From: Orenia metallireducens
GTDB lineage: Bacteria; Bacillota; Halanaerobiia; Halobacteroidales; Halobacteroidaceae
Length of the DNA stretch: 64,000 nucleotides
Assembly: GCF_003001995.1 (NCBI RefSeq)
Contig: NZ_PVNB01000003.1
Location: 62,001 to 126,000 of the forward strand
Direction: 5' to 3'
In this document: one piece after another, positions 26,688 through 33,962 of the stretch
How positions within the stretch are numbered: the first letter of the stretch is position 1
Layout of the letters: each line of letters begins with the position of its first letter
Notes under the pieces: generated by a model
What the model saw: the letters and a program-made list of their open reading frames with translations, nothing else
Databases searched by the model: none
What the model was told of the DNA's origin: nothing
Program-made: the position numbers and the translations under genes

Positions 26688-27638
26688 CTACACCTCCAGC
26701 TTTTTAATTATAATATTATCGGACTTCTCCTTAATCATAGCTCGATCTGCTAAGAAGATATCCTTACTTTCAGCAATAGCTAAGGCTGCTCCTGCTGCAT
26801 ATTTATTGGCTTCTAAGAAATCAAAACCATGCTGATAAACATAGTCAAAAAAGGCAGCATTATAGGCTTCCCCTGCTCCTAACCAGTTTCTTAAACAGAA
26901 ATCACGAGGTGTTAGCTTATACACATCACCATCTTTATCAAATAATAGACGTGAACAATGAAAAGGCATCATTACATATTCAGCACCTTCTTCTTGTAAC
27001 TTCTTACCTGCCCATATGTAATCATCATCATTGACTATCTTCTTATCTAATATCTTATTGGTGTGTTTAAAATAAGGTACCACAACCTTAGGTCTCTCCT
27101 CCAAGGCTCGATTTAAAACCTCACCACTGGCATGTAAATAAACATCTTTTCCTGCTTCATGACAGATTTGAATCAATCTTTGATAGATACTGAAGTTAAC
27201 TCCTTCAGGAATTGACCCTGAAATCATAATAAAGTCACTATCCACAATTCCACGCCTAAAGCGTTTAATCAAGTTCTCAACATCACCAGGCTCCACCTTA
27301 TAACTATAATCATTATAATGGGTATAAGTTACTGGTTCTCTAGAAATAACGAAGATATTATTTCTAATTTCACTTTCAGTAAAGATATAATTTGTAGTAA
27401 TTCCATGCTCTTGTACCATCTTTTCAAAAAATAGGCCCTGTCTACCACCAACAAAACCAATATTCTGTACATCAGAATACCCTAGTTTTCTTAAATTGAT
27501 AGCACTTAAAAGCCCTTTTCCTCCAGGAGATACCTTGATATCCCTTTCAGTATAAAGATACTGGTGAGACTTTGGCTTATTCTCCTTAACAAAATATTCC
27601 CGGTCTATTGCCGGATTTAATGTTACTGTAGTAATCAT
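26688..27638 (-). CDS. PfkB-fold sugar-kinase-like protein with altered active site
   Basis: The 316-residue product has the PfkB/1-phosphofructokinase fold: MITTVTLNPAIDREYFV start, the VSPGGKGLLSAINLRKLGY nucleotide/sugar block and ISGSIPEGVNF. Two catalytic features differ from the family: the KPNxxE segment reads VVPYFKHTNK, and the anion-hole motif GAGD, whose Asp is the catalytic base, reads GAGEAYNAAF. It may be catalytically weak or a sensor. It is the first gene of the CBS-antiporter operon, which would fit a regulatory role. GGGAGG precedes the ATG. Confidence 0.8.
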   Translation of the reverse strand: MITTVTLNPAIDREYFVKENKPKSHQYLYTERDIKVSPGGKGLLSAINLRKLGYSDVQNIGFVGGRQGLFFEKMVQEHGITTNYIFTESEIRNNIFVISREPVTYTHYNDYSYKVEPGDVENLIKRFRRGIVDSDFIMISGSIPEGVNFSIYQRLIQICHEAGKDVYLHASGEVLNRALEERPKVVVPYFKHTNKILDKKIVNDDDYIWAGKKLQEEGAEYVMMPFHCSRLLFDKDGDVYKLTPRDFCLRNWLGAGEAYNAAFFDYVYQHGFDFLEANKYAAGAALAIAESKDIFLADRAMIKEKSDNIIIKKLEV

Positions 27639-27809
27639 CTTTCTACCTCCCAACATAAATTATTGTTACTTAATATATTTTTATTATATTATACTCCTTT
27701 AATGATACTTTTTAAAGCAATTGATAGAATAAATTAAGTTTAATTAAAAATAAACTATATAATTCTTAGAGCTAATCAAGATAAATTATTATTATCTCCC
27801 TATAAAATA

Positions 27810-27842
27810 TAAGATAGTATCAAAATTTTGATACTATCTTAA
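27810..27842 (-). terminator. terminator of the arg operon
   Basis: A 15-base perfect stem AAGATAGTATCAAAA/TTTTGATACTATCTT, 65 bases after the argD stop codon, ending in a T-rich tract. Confidence 0.85.
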
Positions 27843-27906
27843 TATTAATCATATCGATAGATTATAATATATGGATTTTATCATATTTTAATATATTTGT
27901 CTAATC

Positions 27907-29100
27907 TTAGTTGATTTGACTAAAAACCTCTTCTAAAACTCCAATAACCTGATCTACATCTTCAATATTAATAACTAATGGAGGTAAGAATCTCAGAACC
28001 TTCTTACCGGCAGTCAGCACCAAAATCCCATTGTCAAGCATTTTTTTTACAATCTCTTTAGCCTCCATATCTAGCTCCAACCCTAAGATCAAACCCATTC
28101 CTCTTAACTCTTTGATAAAGTCATACTTCTCTTTTAACTCTAATAATCTATTATAAAAATAGCTACCTACCTCTTTGGCATTATCTAAAACTCCTTGATT
28201 TAAAATGATACTTAAAGTAGTATAGGCTGCCTGACAAGCTAAAGGATTACCACCAAAGGTTGAACCATGGTCACCAGGCTTAAAGGCTTGAGCGACTCCA
28301 TCCTTAGCCAAAAATGCTCCAATTGGAACTCCATTACCTAAGGCTTTAGCCAAAGTTAGAATATCTGGCTCTATTCCATACTCCTCATAAGCAAATAAAC
28401 TTCCTGTTCTACCAATACCAGTCTGAATCTCATCAAAGATTAATAAGATCCCTTCTTGGTCACATAACTCTCTTACCCCTTCTATATACTCTTGAGTAGC
28501 TGGATTGACACCACCCTCTCCTTGAATTAACTCTAGCATAATAGCTGCTGTCTTATCATCTATAGCCTCTTTTATTGCTGCTAAATCATTATAGGGAACA
28601 TATTTAAACCCTTGAGGAATTGGTGTATAAGGCTTATGATACTTCTCTTGGCCTGTTGCTGCCAAAGTCTTTAAGGTTCTACCATGAAAAGAGTTTTTGG
28701 CTGTTATAATCTCATATCTTTCTTCACCCTTTTCTTTAAAATACTTTTTAGCCAACTTAATAGCACCCTCATTGGCCTCAGCACCACTATTACTATAAAA
28801 AATCTTATCAGCATAAGAGTTACTTATTAATAACTTAGATAACTTAGCTTGAATCTCATAATAATAAAGATTAGAAGCATGAATTAATTTGCTAACTTGC
28901 TCTTTTAAAGCCTCACTAAACTCTGGATAATTGTATCCTAAAGCATTTACAGCAATTCCAGCTGTGAAATCCAAATACTTATTACCTTCCTTATCATATA
29001 AGTATACCCCTTCTCCCTTCTCCAATACTATTGGAAAACGTGGACCAAAGACATTCATAAAATAATCTTGATCTGCCTGAATAATCTCTTGTTTATTCAT
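27907..29100 (-). CDS. argD: acetylornithine aminotransferase
   Basis: PLP enzyme that transaminates N-acetylglutamate semialdehyde to N-acetylornithine in arginine synthesis. The 397-residue product has the class-III signature LLIFDEIQTGIGRTGSLFAYEEYG near residue 215, the PLP lysine in TLAKALGNGVPIGA near 250, and the N-terminal YLYDKEGNKYLDFTAGIAVNALG. It is the last gene of argC-argJ-argB-argD. It may also act on succinyl-diaminopimelate. GGAGGAG precedes the ATG. A period-7 repeat separates it from argB. Confidence 0.95.
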   Translation of the reverse strand: MNKQEIIQADQDYFMNVFGPRFPIVLEKGEGVYLYDKEGNKYLDFTAGIAVNALGYNYPEFSEALKEQVSKLIHASNLYYYEIQAKLSKLLISNSYADKIFYSNSGAEANEGAIKLAKKYFKEKGEERYEIITAKNSFHGRTLKTLAATGQEKYHKPYTPIPQGFKYVPYNDLAAIKEAIDDKTAAIMLELIQGEGGVNPATQEYIEGVRELCDQEGILLIFDEIQTGIGRTGSLFAYEEYGIEPDILTLAKALGNGVPIGAFLAKDGVAQAFKPGDHGSTFGGNPLACQAAYTTLSIILNQGVLDNAKEVGSYFYNRLLELKEKYDFIKELRGMGLILGLELDMEAKEIVKKMLDNGILVLTAGKKVLRFLPPLVINIEDVDQVIGVLEEVFSQIN

Positions 29101-29116
29101 TCTCTACTCCTCCTTT

Positions 29117-29192
29117 AAGTACAGTAACAAGTGACAGGTAACTAGTAACGAGAAAAAGATTTTACCTATTACTTGTTACTCGTTACTGTTAT
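29117..29192. repeat. period-7 palindromic repeat between argB and argD
   Basis: AGTAACA AGTGACA GGTAACT AGTAACG AG, then after a short loop CTATTACTTGTTACTCGTTACTG. Each arm drifts around a seven-base unit and the arms are inverted copies, so it would form a hairpin in the arg transcript. Confidence 0.75.
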
Positions 29193-29196
29193 TATC

Positions 29197-30057
29197 CTAA
29201 TCTATCATCGTTCCAATTCCACTCTCAGTAAATATTTCTAATAAGAGTGCATGGGGAATTCGTCCATCTAAGATATGGGTTCTTTTAACCCCTTGATTTA
29301 AAGCTTTAATACAAGAACCTACTTTAGGAATCATCCCCCCTACTATCTTTCCGTCTTCAATCATCTCTTGGGCTTCTGCTACCTTTAGTCGAGAGATTAA
29401 AGAGTTCTTATCCTCAGGATTATCTAAGATACCTTCTACATTGGTCAATAAAATCAACTTCTCTGCCCCTAATGATGCGGCTAACTCTCCTGCTACTAAA
29501 TCGGCATTAATATTATAGCTCATTCCAGCTTCATCTACTCCAACTGGTGCTACTATCGGCAGGTAACCATTATCAATCATAGTTATTAATATCTCAGGAT
29601 TGATCTTCTTAATCTCACCTACATGACCCAAATCAAAACCATCCTCTAGCTCATATTTTTTAGCCTGAATCAAATTATTATCCTTACCTGATAAGCCCAC
29701 TGCTTTATTCCCTGCCAAGTTGGCTAAAGAGACTATCTGACTATTGACCTTACCTAATAGTGCCTGCTCAACAACCTCCATAATCTCCTTATTAGTCACC
29801 CTCAAACCTTGATAAAAGTCACTCTGTAGATTCAACTTCTTCAAATTTTCACTGATAACTGGTCCACCACCATGAACGATAACTGGATTAACCCCTACAT
29901 ACTTCAATAAAGTAATATCCTCTAAAACAGAGACCATCAAATCTTGATTAACCATAGCATTACCACCATATTTGATGACTACAGTCTTATTAGAATACTC
30001 CTTCATATATGGTAAAGATTCTATTAAAATATCTGCTTTCTTAATTAGTTCCTCCAC
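29197..30057 (-). CDS. argB: acetylglutamate kinase
   Basis: Phosphorylates N-acetylglutamate, the second step of arginine synthesis. The 286-residue product has the amino-acid-kinase blocks TVVIKYGGNAM, VNPVIVHGGGPVI near residue 60, NADLVAGELAASLGAEKLILLTNVEGIL near 180 and GGMIPKVGSCI near 240. Residues 60-90 (LKKLNLQSDFYQGLRVTNKEIM) are typical of the arginine-inhibited group, though inhibition cannot be read with certainty. It is preceded by argJ and followed by argD in the same operon. AGGAGGC precedes the ATG. Confidence 0.95.
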   Translation of the reverse strand: MEELIKKADILIESLPYMKEYSNKTVVIKYGGNAMVNQDLMVSVLEDITLLKYVGVNPVIVHGGGPVISENLKKLNLQSDFYQGLRVTNKEIMEVVEQALLGKVNSQIVSLANLAGNKAVGLSGKDNNLIQAKKYELEDGFDLGHVGEIKKINPEILITMIDNGYLPIVAPVGVDEAGMSYNINADLVAGELAASLGAEKLILLTNVEGILDNPEDKNSLISRLKVAEAQEMIEDGKIVGGMIPKVGSCIKALNQGVKRTHILDGRIPHALLLEIFTESGIGTMID

Positions 30058-30106
30058 TAAACTGCCTCCTTTATTATTGGCTAACAGCTACTAGCTATTA
30101 GCTAAA

Positions 30107-31324
30107 TTACGTATGATACTCTGCATTAATCTCTACATACTTATAAGAGAGGTCACAGGTCCAGACCTTATCACTATACTCTCCCAGGTTTAAGTTGACC
30201 TCTATTTTAATCTCCTCATCATTAAGTAGATTTGCTTTTGTCTCTGTTGAATGTTCAATCACTCTTTCTCCCTGCTCTAATAATACTGTATCATTAATCT
30301 TGATCTCTACCTTACTTAAATCAAGTTCTACTCCAGAAGCTCCAATCGCCATTATTATCCTACCCCAATTAGGATCTTGCCCAAACATAGCTGTCTTGAC
30401 TAGCTGAGAGTTGGCAATCTGTTTAGCTATTTTAGTAGCCTTTTTAAGAGATTGAGCACCTTTGACCTCTACTTCAATAAACTTGGTAGCCCCCTCTCCA
30501 TCACGAACAATCTGATGGGCTAAATAGGTACAGACATATTTTAAAGCATCTAAGAAGACATTATAATCTTCATCCTTATCCACAATAATATTATTTCCAG
30601 CCTTGCCATTGGCCAAAATAGTCACCATATCATTGGTACTCTGATCACCATCTACGGTAATTCTGTTAAAGCTCTGATTTATTGCTTCCACTAAGGCTTC
30701 CTGTAATAAATTACTATCAATTGCTATATCTGTAGTCAAAAATCCTAGCATCGTTGCCATATTGGGCTCAATCATCCCTGAACCTTTAGCAATTCCACCT
30801 AATTTGACTAGCTCATCTCCTACTTCAAACTCTATTGCTAGCTCTTTGGAATATGTATCTGTAGTCATAATAGCCTCTGCTGCCTCTTGACCACCAGATT
30901 GACTTAAATCTGCTACTGCTTTGTCAATTCCTGTTTTGATTTTATCCATTACCAAAAATTCACCGATAATCCCTGTAGAAGCAACTAGGACTTGCTCCTT
31001 CTCTAAGTCTAACTTCTTAGCAGTAAAGCTGACCATCTCTTGAGTGTCTTGATAACCTCTCTCTCCTGTACAAGCATTAGCATTACCACTATTAACAATT
31101 ATTGCTTGAGCTAGACCATCCTTGATATTCACTTTATTTAAAAGAACACAGCTAGCAGCACATTGATTGGTAGTAAACACTCCAGCAACCTTAGCAGGGC
31201 TCTGACTATAAATCAAAGCTGTATCCTTCTTACCACTCTTTTTAATCCCACCAGTAACTCCACTTGCTAAAAAACCTTGTGGTGCAGTAATGCCACCACT
31301 TATCTCTTTATATAAATTAGCCAT
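30107..31324 (-). CDS. argJ: glutamate N-acetyltransferase / ornithine acetyltransferase
   Basis: Bifunctional enzyme that moves the acetyl group between N-acetylornithine and glutamate, letting the pathway cycle. The 405-residue product has KKSGKKDTALIYSQSPAKVAGVFTTN, NANACTG near residue 65 and the self-cleavage site IEPNMATMLGFLTTD, in which the Thr becomes the nucleophile of the new beta subunit. The C-terminal TCDLSYKYVEINAEYHT is typical. The start at 31324 follows GGGGAGGAG. Because argJ is present, no separate argA or argE is expected. Long overlapping frames on the other strand are shadows. Confidence 0.95.
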   Translation of the reverse strand: MANLYKEISGGITAPQGFLASGVTGGIKKSGKKDTALIYSQSPAKVAGVFTTNQCAASCVLLNKVNIKDGLAQAIIVNSGNANACTGERGYQDTQEMVSFTAKKLDLEKEQVLVASTGIIGEFLVMDKIKTGIDKAVADLSQSGGQEAAEAIMTTDTYSKELAIEFEVGDELVKLGGIAKGSGMIEPNMATMLGFLTTDIAIDSNLLQEALVEAINQSFNRITVDGDQSTNDMVTILANGKAGNNIIVDKDEDYNVFLDALKYVCTYLAHQIVRDGEGATKFIEVEVKGAQSLKKATKIAKQIANSQLVKTAMFGQDPNWGRIIMAIGASGVELDLSKVEIKINDTVLLEQGERVIEHSTETKANLLNDEEIKIEVNLNLGEYSDKVWTCDLSYKYVEINAEYHT

Positions 31325-31396
31325 AATCTCCTCCCCTTTACTTCTCAATTGATAATTTAATAGCTTTATCCTTAATTATACACTATCAGCCATAAA

Positions 31397-32431
31397 TTAT
31401 AAATATAGCCCTACATTATCTAAACCTAAAGTCTCATCCCAACCAGCTAAGATATTTAGATTCTGCACTGCCTGCCCAGCAGCTCCTTTAAGTAGATTAT
31501 CTATAGTAGAGATCACTATTACACGCTTAGTCCTCTCATCTACTGTCAATCCAATATCACAGTAATTTGAACCAGCTACATGTTTAATCTCTGGAAGTTT
31601 TCCTTCATCCATAACTCTAACAAAGCTTTCATCCTGATAATAAGCTTGATAATGCTTTAGTAAAGATTTACTATCTATATTTTCTGTTAAATTGGCATAT
31701 ACTGTAGCTAAAATCCCTCTATTTATCGGTAAAAGATGTGGGGTAAAGGATAGACTAATATCTTTTTTAGCCAATATTCCCAATTTCTCTTCTATCTCTG
31801 ATGTATGTCGATGATTTGCCACTTTATAGGCTTTAAAGTTATTATTTACTTCACAGAAATGAGACCCTAAAGAGAGCTTTCTTCCTGCACCACTGGTTCC
31901 TGATTTGGCATCAATAATGATATTATTTAGATCGACTAAGCCCTTATCTACCAGGGGAGCTAAGGCCAAAATAGAAGCAGTTGGATAACAACCTGGATTG
32001 GCTACCAAACTACTACCTTTGATCTCTGCACGATTCAACTCAGGCAGACCATACACTGCATCCTTGAATAACTCAGGGCTATTATGAGCTTTATACCAGC
32101 TTTCATAGGTTTCTAAGTTATCATAGCGGTAATCCCCACTTAAATCTATTACCTTTAAACCTTTAGCTAGTAGTTGAGGTACAACCTCCATAGATACTCC
32201 ATGGGGTAATGCAGTAAAGACAAGCTCTGAACTTTCTGCTAGTTTATCGATATCTAAAGCTTCACATTTGATATCCGCTTCTCCTTTTAAATTTTGATAT
32301 ATATCTGATATTACTTCTCCATCAAAACTCCGAGAAGTCAATATCTCTAATTCTACCTTTGGGTGTTTATTAAGTAATCTGACCAATTCTAATCCGGTAT
32401 ATCCTGTAGAACCGACTATACTTACCTTCAT
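31397..32431 (-). CDS. argC: N-acetyl-gamma-glutamyl-phosphate reductase
   Basis: NADPH-dependent reduction of N-acetylglutamyl phosphate to the semialdehyde. The 344-residue product starts MKVSIVGSTGYTGLELVRLL, a Rossmann motif, then the catalytic VANPGCYPTASILALAPL with Cys near residue 145, and HRHTSEIEEKLG. The start at 32431 follows AAGGAGG; the longer frame to 32503 reads through the promoter region. It is the first gene of argCJBD and should carry the operon's control site; palindromes lie just upstream. Confidence 0.95.
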   Translation of the reverse strand: MKVSIVGSTGYTGLELVRLLNKHPKVELEILTSRSFDGEVISDIYQNLKGEADIKCEALDIDKLAESSELVFTALPHGVSMEVVPQLLAKGLKVIDLSGDYRYDNLETYESWYKAHNSPELFKDAVYGLPELNRAEIKGSSLVANPGCYPTASILALAPLVDKGLVDLNNIIIDAKSGTSGAGRKLSLGSHFCEVNNNFKAYKVANHRHTSEIEEKLGILAKKDISLSFTPHLLPINRGILATVYANLTENIDSKSLLKHYQAYYQDESFVRVMDEGKLPEIKHVAGSNYCDIGLTVDERTKRVIVISTIDNLLKGAAGQAVQNLNILAGWDETLGLDNVGLYL

Positions 32432-32442
32432 TCTTGATTCCT

Positions 32443-32502
32443 CCTTAAGTATAACTATACTTATTTTGTTTATAATTATACATCTTATAGTATAAAAATA
32501 CA
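32443..32502 (-). promoter_or_regulatory. candidate ArgR operators upstream of argC
   Basis: Three A+T-rich palindromes lie in the argC leader: TAAGTATAGTTATACTTA-type (perfect, near 32444-32462), TGTATAATTATAAACA (near 32467-32484) and GTATTTTTATAC (near 32490). ArgR boxes of Firmicutes are of this type (an 18-bp palindrome rich in A and T). This is a pattern match; binding was not tested. Confidence 0.4.
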
Positions 32503-32640
32503 AATGTTTTTTCTATTAAAATTATAAAAAACTTAATTACAAATAAAATCATTTTTTTACATAGTTATTCTTATTCATTTAAAATCCCTTTTTGCATACA
32601 ATTTTATTCTATAATGTTAAAGGAGAAAGGAGGGATTAAG

Positions 32641-32802
32641 ATGGTTGATAATAGTAAAAATTTAAAAGAAGAGTTAGAAGTTCTTCGTAAAAAACTAAGA
32701 GTATTATCTAGTAAAGAAGAACAGTTGACAGCTGAGGAATTAATTGAGCTAAGTCAAAAGCTAGACAGATTAATTATGAAGTTTTATAAGCAAAACTCAT
32801 AA
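32641..32802 (+). CDS. Spo0E-family aspartyl-phosphate phosphatase
   Basis: A 53-residue protein (MVDNSKNLKEELEVLRKKLR...) ending in EELIELSQKLDRLIMKFYKQ. The SQxLDxLI signature is that of Spo0E/Yisi/Ynzd phosphatases, which remove phosphate from Spo0A and so delay sporulation. The two-helix hairpin fits the length. The start at 32641 follows GGAGGGATTAAG; a longer frame to 32614 is not supported. It is one of the few genes on the plus strand and is a monocistron bounded by a terminator. Confidence 0.9.
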   Translation: MVDNSKNLKEELEVLRKKLRVLSSKEEQLTAEELIELSQKLDRLIMKFYKQNS

Positions 32803-32810
32803 TTAAAAGA

Positions 32811-32832
32811 GGAGCAGGAAAATTCCTGCTCC
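32811..32832 (+). terminator. terminator after the Spo0E-like gene
   Basis: GGAGCAGGAA/TTCCTGCTCC perfect stem nine bases after the stop codon, followed by TTAATAAAT. The downstream T-run is weak. Confidence 0.65.
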
Positions 32833-32919
32833 TTAATAAATCACATCATATTTTAAGTGCTCTTTTTTAATTATATATGCTAGTTAAAATTCTATAATAG
32901 TATAAATCAAATAGATATA

Positions 32920-33096
32920 TTAATCCATAAACAGCTTAACTCCATAAGATATTGTTACTCCACCTATTGCTAAGCCAAATATCCAGCTAGGTAATGTTTT
33001 AAGAACTATTATCCCACCAATTAAACATAAAAACATCCCTGCCCCACCCTTAATCTGCACCTTATTATTTAAGTAGAATCTCTTTAATTTATAAAT
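32920..33096 (-). CDS. small membrane protein, apparent AUU start
   Basis: The minus strand here is open for about 58 codons and reads YKLKRFYLNNKVQIKGGAG, then MFLCLIGGIIVLKTLPSWIFGLAIGGVTISYG and KLFMD. Two hydrophobic stretches follow a basic N-terminus. No ATG or TTG precedes the basic part; an ATT at 33094-33096 lies six bases after GGGAGGAG. A GTG (33055-33057) and an ATG (near 33034) inside the frame would cut it short. It resembles the small basic-plus-TM proteins common in Firmicutes, but I cannot name one. Confidence 0.6.
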   Translation of the reverse strand: MYKLKRFYLNNKVQIKGGAGMFLCLIGGIIVLKTLPSWIFGLAIGGVTISYGVKLFMD

Positions 33097-33103
33097 TATA
33101 ATC

Positions 33104-33374
33104 TCCTCCCTTTAAATAAATTAGACATATTAAACTTTAATAATCTATACTAGCAATTAATTAGGATATTGTGACACTTTCATCTTCTAGCAAAATAAAT
33201 TTAGATAATAACCTGTTAACAGACACACCCTTTAATCAAGGTATAGTCAGTATATGTCATTAAATATAAAAATGTGAGAAAGATTATAAAAGTTAATCTA
33301 TCATCTAATCAGAAGAAATAAAGCGAAAGAGAGAGATATTTAAAAATAAATCTCTATAATCATTCATTTAAAGT
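33104..33374. other. gap upstream of a tRNA cluster, lone element end
   Basis: No gene seen. GATATTGTGACACTTTC at 33170-33186 matches the terminal repeat of the elements at 4055 and 38441, but no partner end was found nearby, so this may be a decayed copy. Confidence 0.4.
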
Positions 33375-33403
33375 TTGACCTATATAAGAACATAAGTTAT
33401 AAT
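33375..33403 (+). promoter_or_regulatory. tRNA operon promoter
   Basis: TTGACC and a perfect TATAAT with a 17-base spacer, ending 15 bases before the tRNA-Trp gene. Confidence 0.85.
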
Positions 33404-33417
33404 TCTTATTGTGCCAT

Positions 33418-33493
33418 AGGGGAGTAGCTCAATTGGTAGAGCACCGGACTCCAAATCCGGGTGCTGTGGGTTCAAGTCCTATCTCCCCTGCCA
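33418..33493 (+). tRNA. tRNA-Trp (CCA)
   Basis: Cloverleaf with acceptor AGGGGAG/CTCCCCT, D arm AGCTC...GAGC, anticodon stem CCGGA/TCCGG around CTCCAAA (anticodon CCA), T loop TTCAAGT, and an encoded CCA end. First of a three-gene cluster. Confidence 0.93.
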
Positions 33494-33497
33494 CTAT

Positions 33498-33573
33498 GCT
33501 AACGTAGCTCAGCTGGCAGAGCAGCTGACTTGTAATCAGCAGGTCGTCGGTTCGACTCCGACCGTTAGCTCCA
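33498..33573 (+). tRNA. tRNA-Thr (TGT)
   Basis: Acceptor GCTAACG/CGTTAGC, anticodon stem GCTGA/TCAGC around CTTGTAA (anticodon TGT), T loop TTCGACT, and an encoded CCA end. Confidence 0.93.
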
Positions 33574-33599
33574 TTTTATTAGCCAATAGCTAAATGTAT

Positions 33600-33688
33600 G
33601 CCGAGGTGGCGGAATAGGCAGACGCACCGGACTTAAAATCCGGTGGGATTTAACTCCCGTGTCGGTTCGAGTCCGACCCTCGGTACCA
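33600..33688 (+). tRNA. tRNA-Leu (TAA)
   Basis: Acceptor GCCGAGG/CCTCGGT, anticodon stem CCGGA/TCCGG around CTTAAAA (anticodon TAA), a long variable arm (TGGGATTTAACTCCCGT) as required for class II tRNAs, T loop TTCGAGT, encoded CCA. Confidence 0.93.
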
Positions 33689-33745
33689 CTTAAATTCAAT
33701 TAACAATTAGCAATGAATAATTAAAGTTCAAAAGATTTAATAACA

Positions 33746-33776
33746 CTGAGCTAAAGCTCAGCTTTTTTGTTTTTTG
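33746..33776 (+). terminator. terminator of the tRNA cluster
   Basis: CTGAGCT/AGCTCAG stem with a two-base loop, then a run of T broken by single G residues. Confidence 0.85.
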
Positions 33777-33827
33777 ATAAGATAATTTATATTTTATAAA
33801 TTAGATGTTTATGGATATATTGCATAT

Positions 33828-33906
33828 TTTAAGATTAAGGGTAAGCCTAAGTAAAGCATTAAAATCATATGTTTTACTCAAGCTTAATCTTAGGCTTAAT
33901 TTGAAA
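33828..33906. repeat. period-6 hairpin repeat
   Basis: AAGATT AAGGGT AAGCCT AAGTAA in one arm and ACTCAA GCTTAA TCTTAG GCTTAA in the other, with an A+T-rich loop. Confidence 0.65.
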
Positions 33907-33932
33907 AATATAAAATTATTCTCATATACATT

Positions 33933-33962
33933 AAAAACATAGAGCAATTGCTCTATGTTTTT
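33933..33962 (-). terminator. terminator of the SNF2 gene
   Basis: AAAAACATAGAGCAA/TTGCTCTATGTTTTT perfect stem; it overlaps the last bases of the gene's stop region and would also work on the plus strand. Confidence 0.75.

Noticed and set aside
29117-29192. CRISPR-like array reading of the period-7 tandem
   Set aside because: No direct repeats of 24-40 bp separated by unique spacers, and no cas genes in the window.
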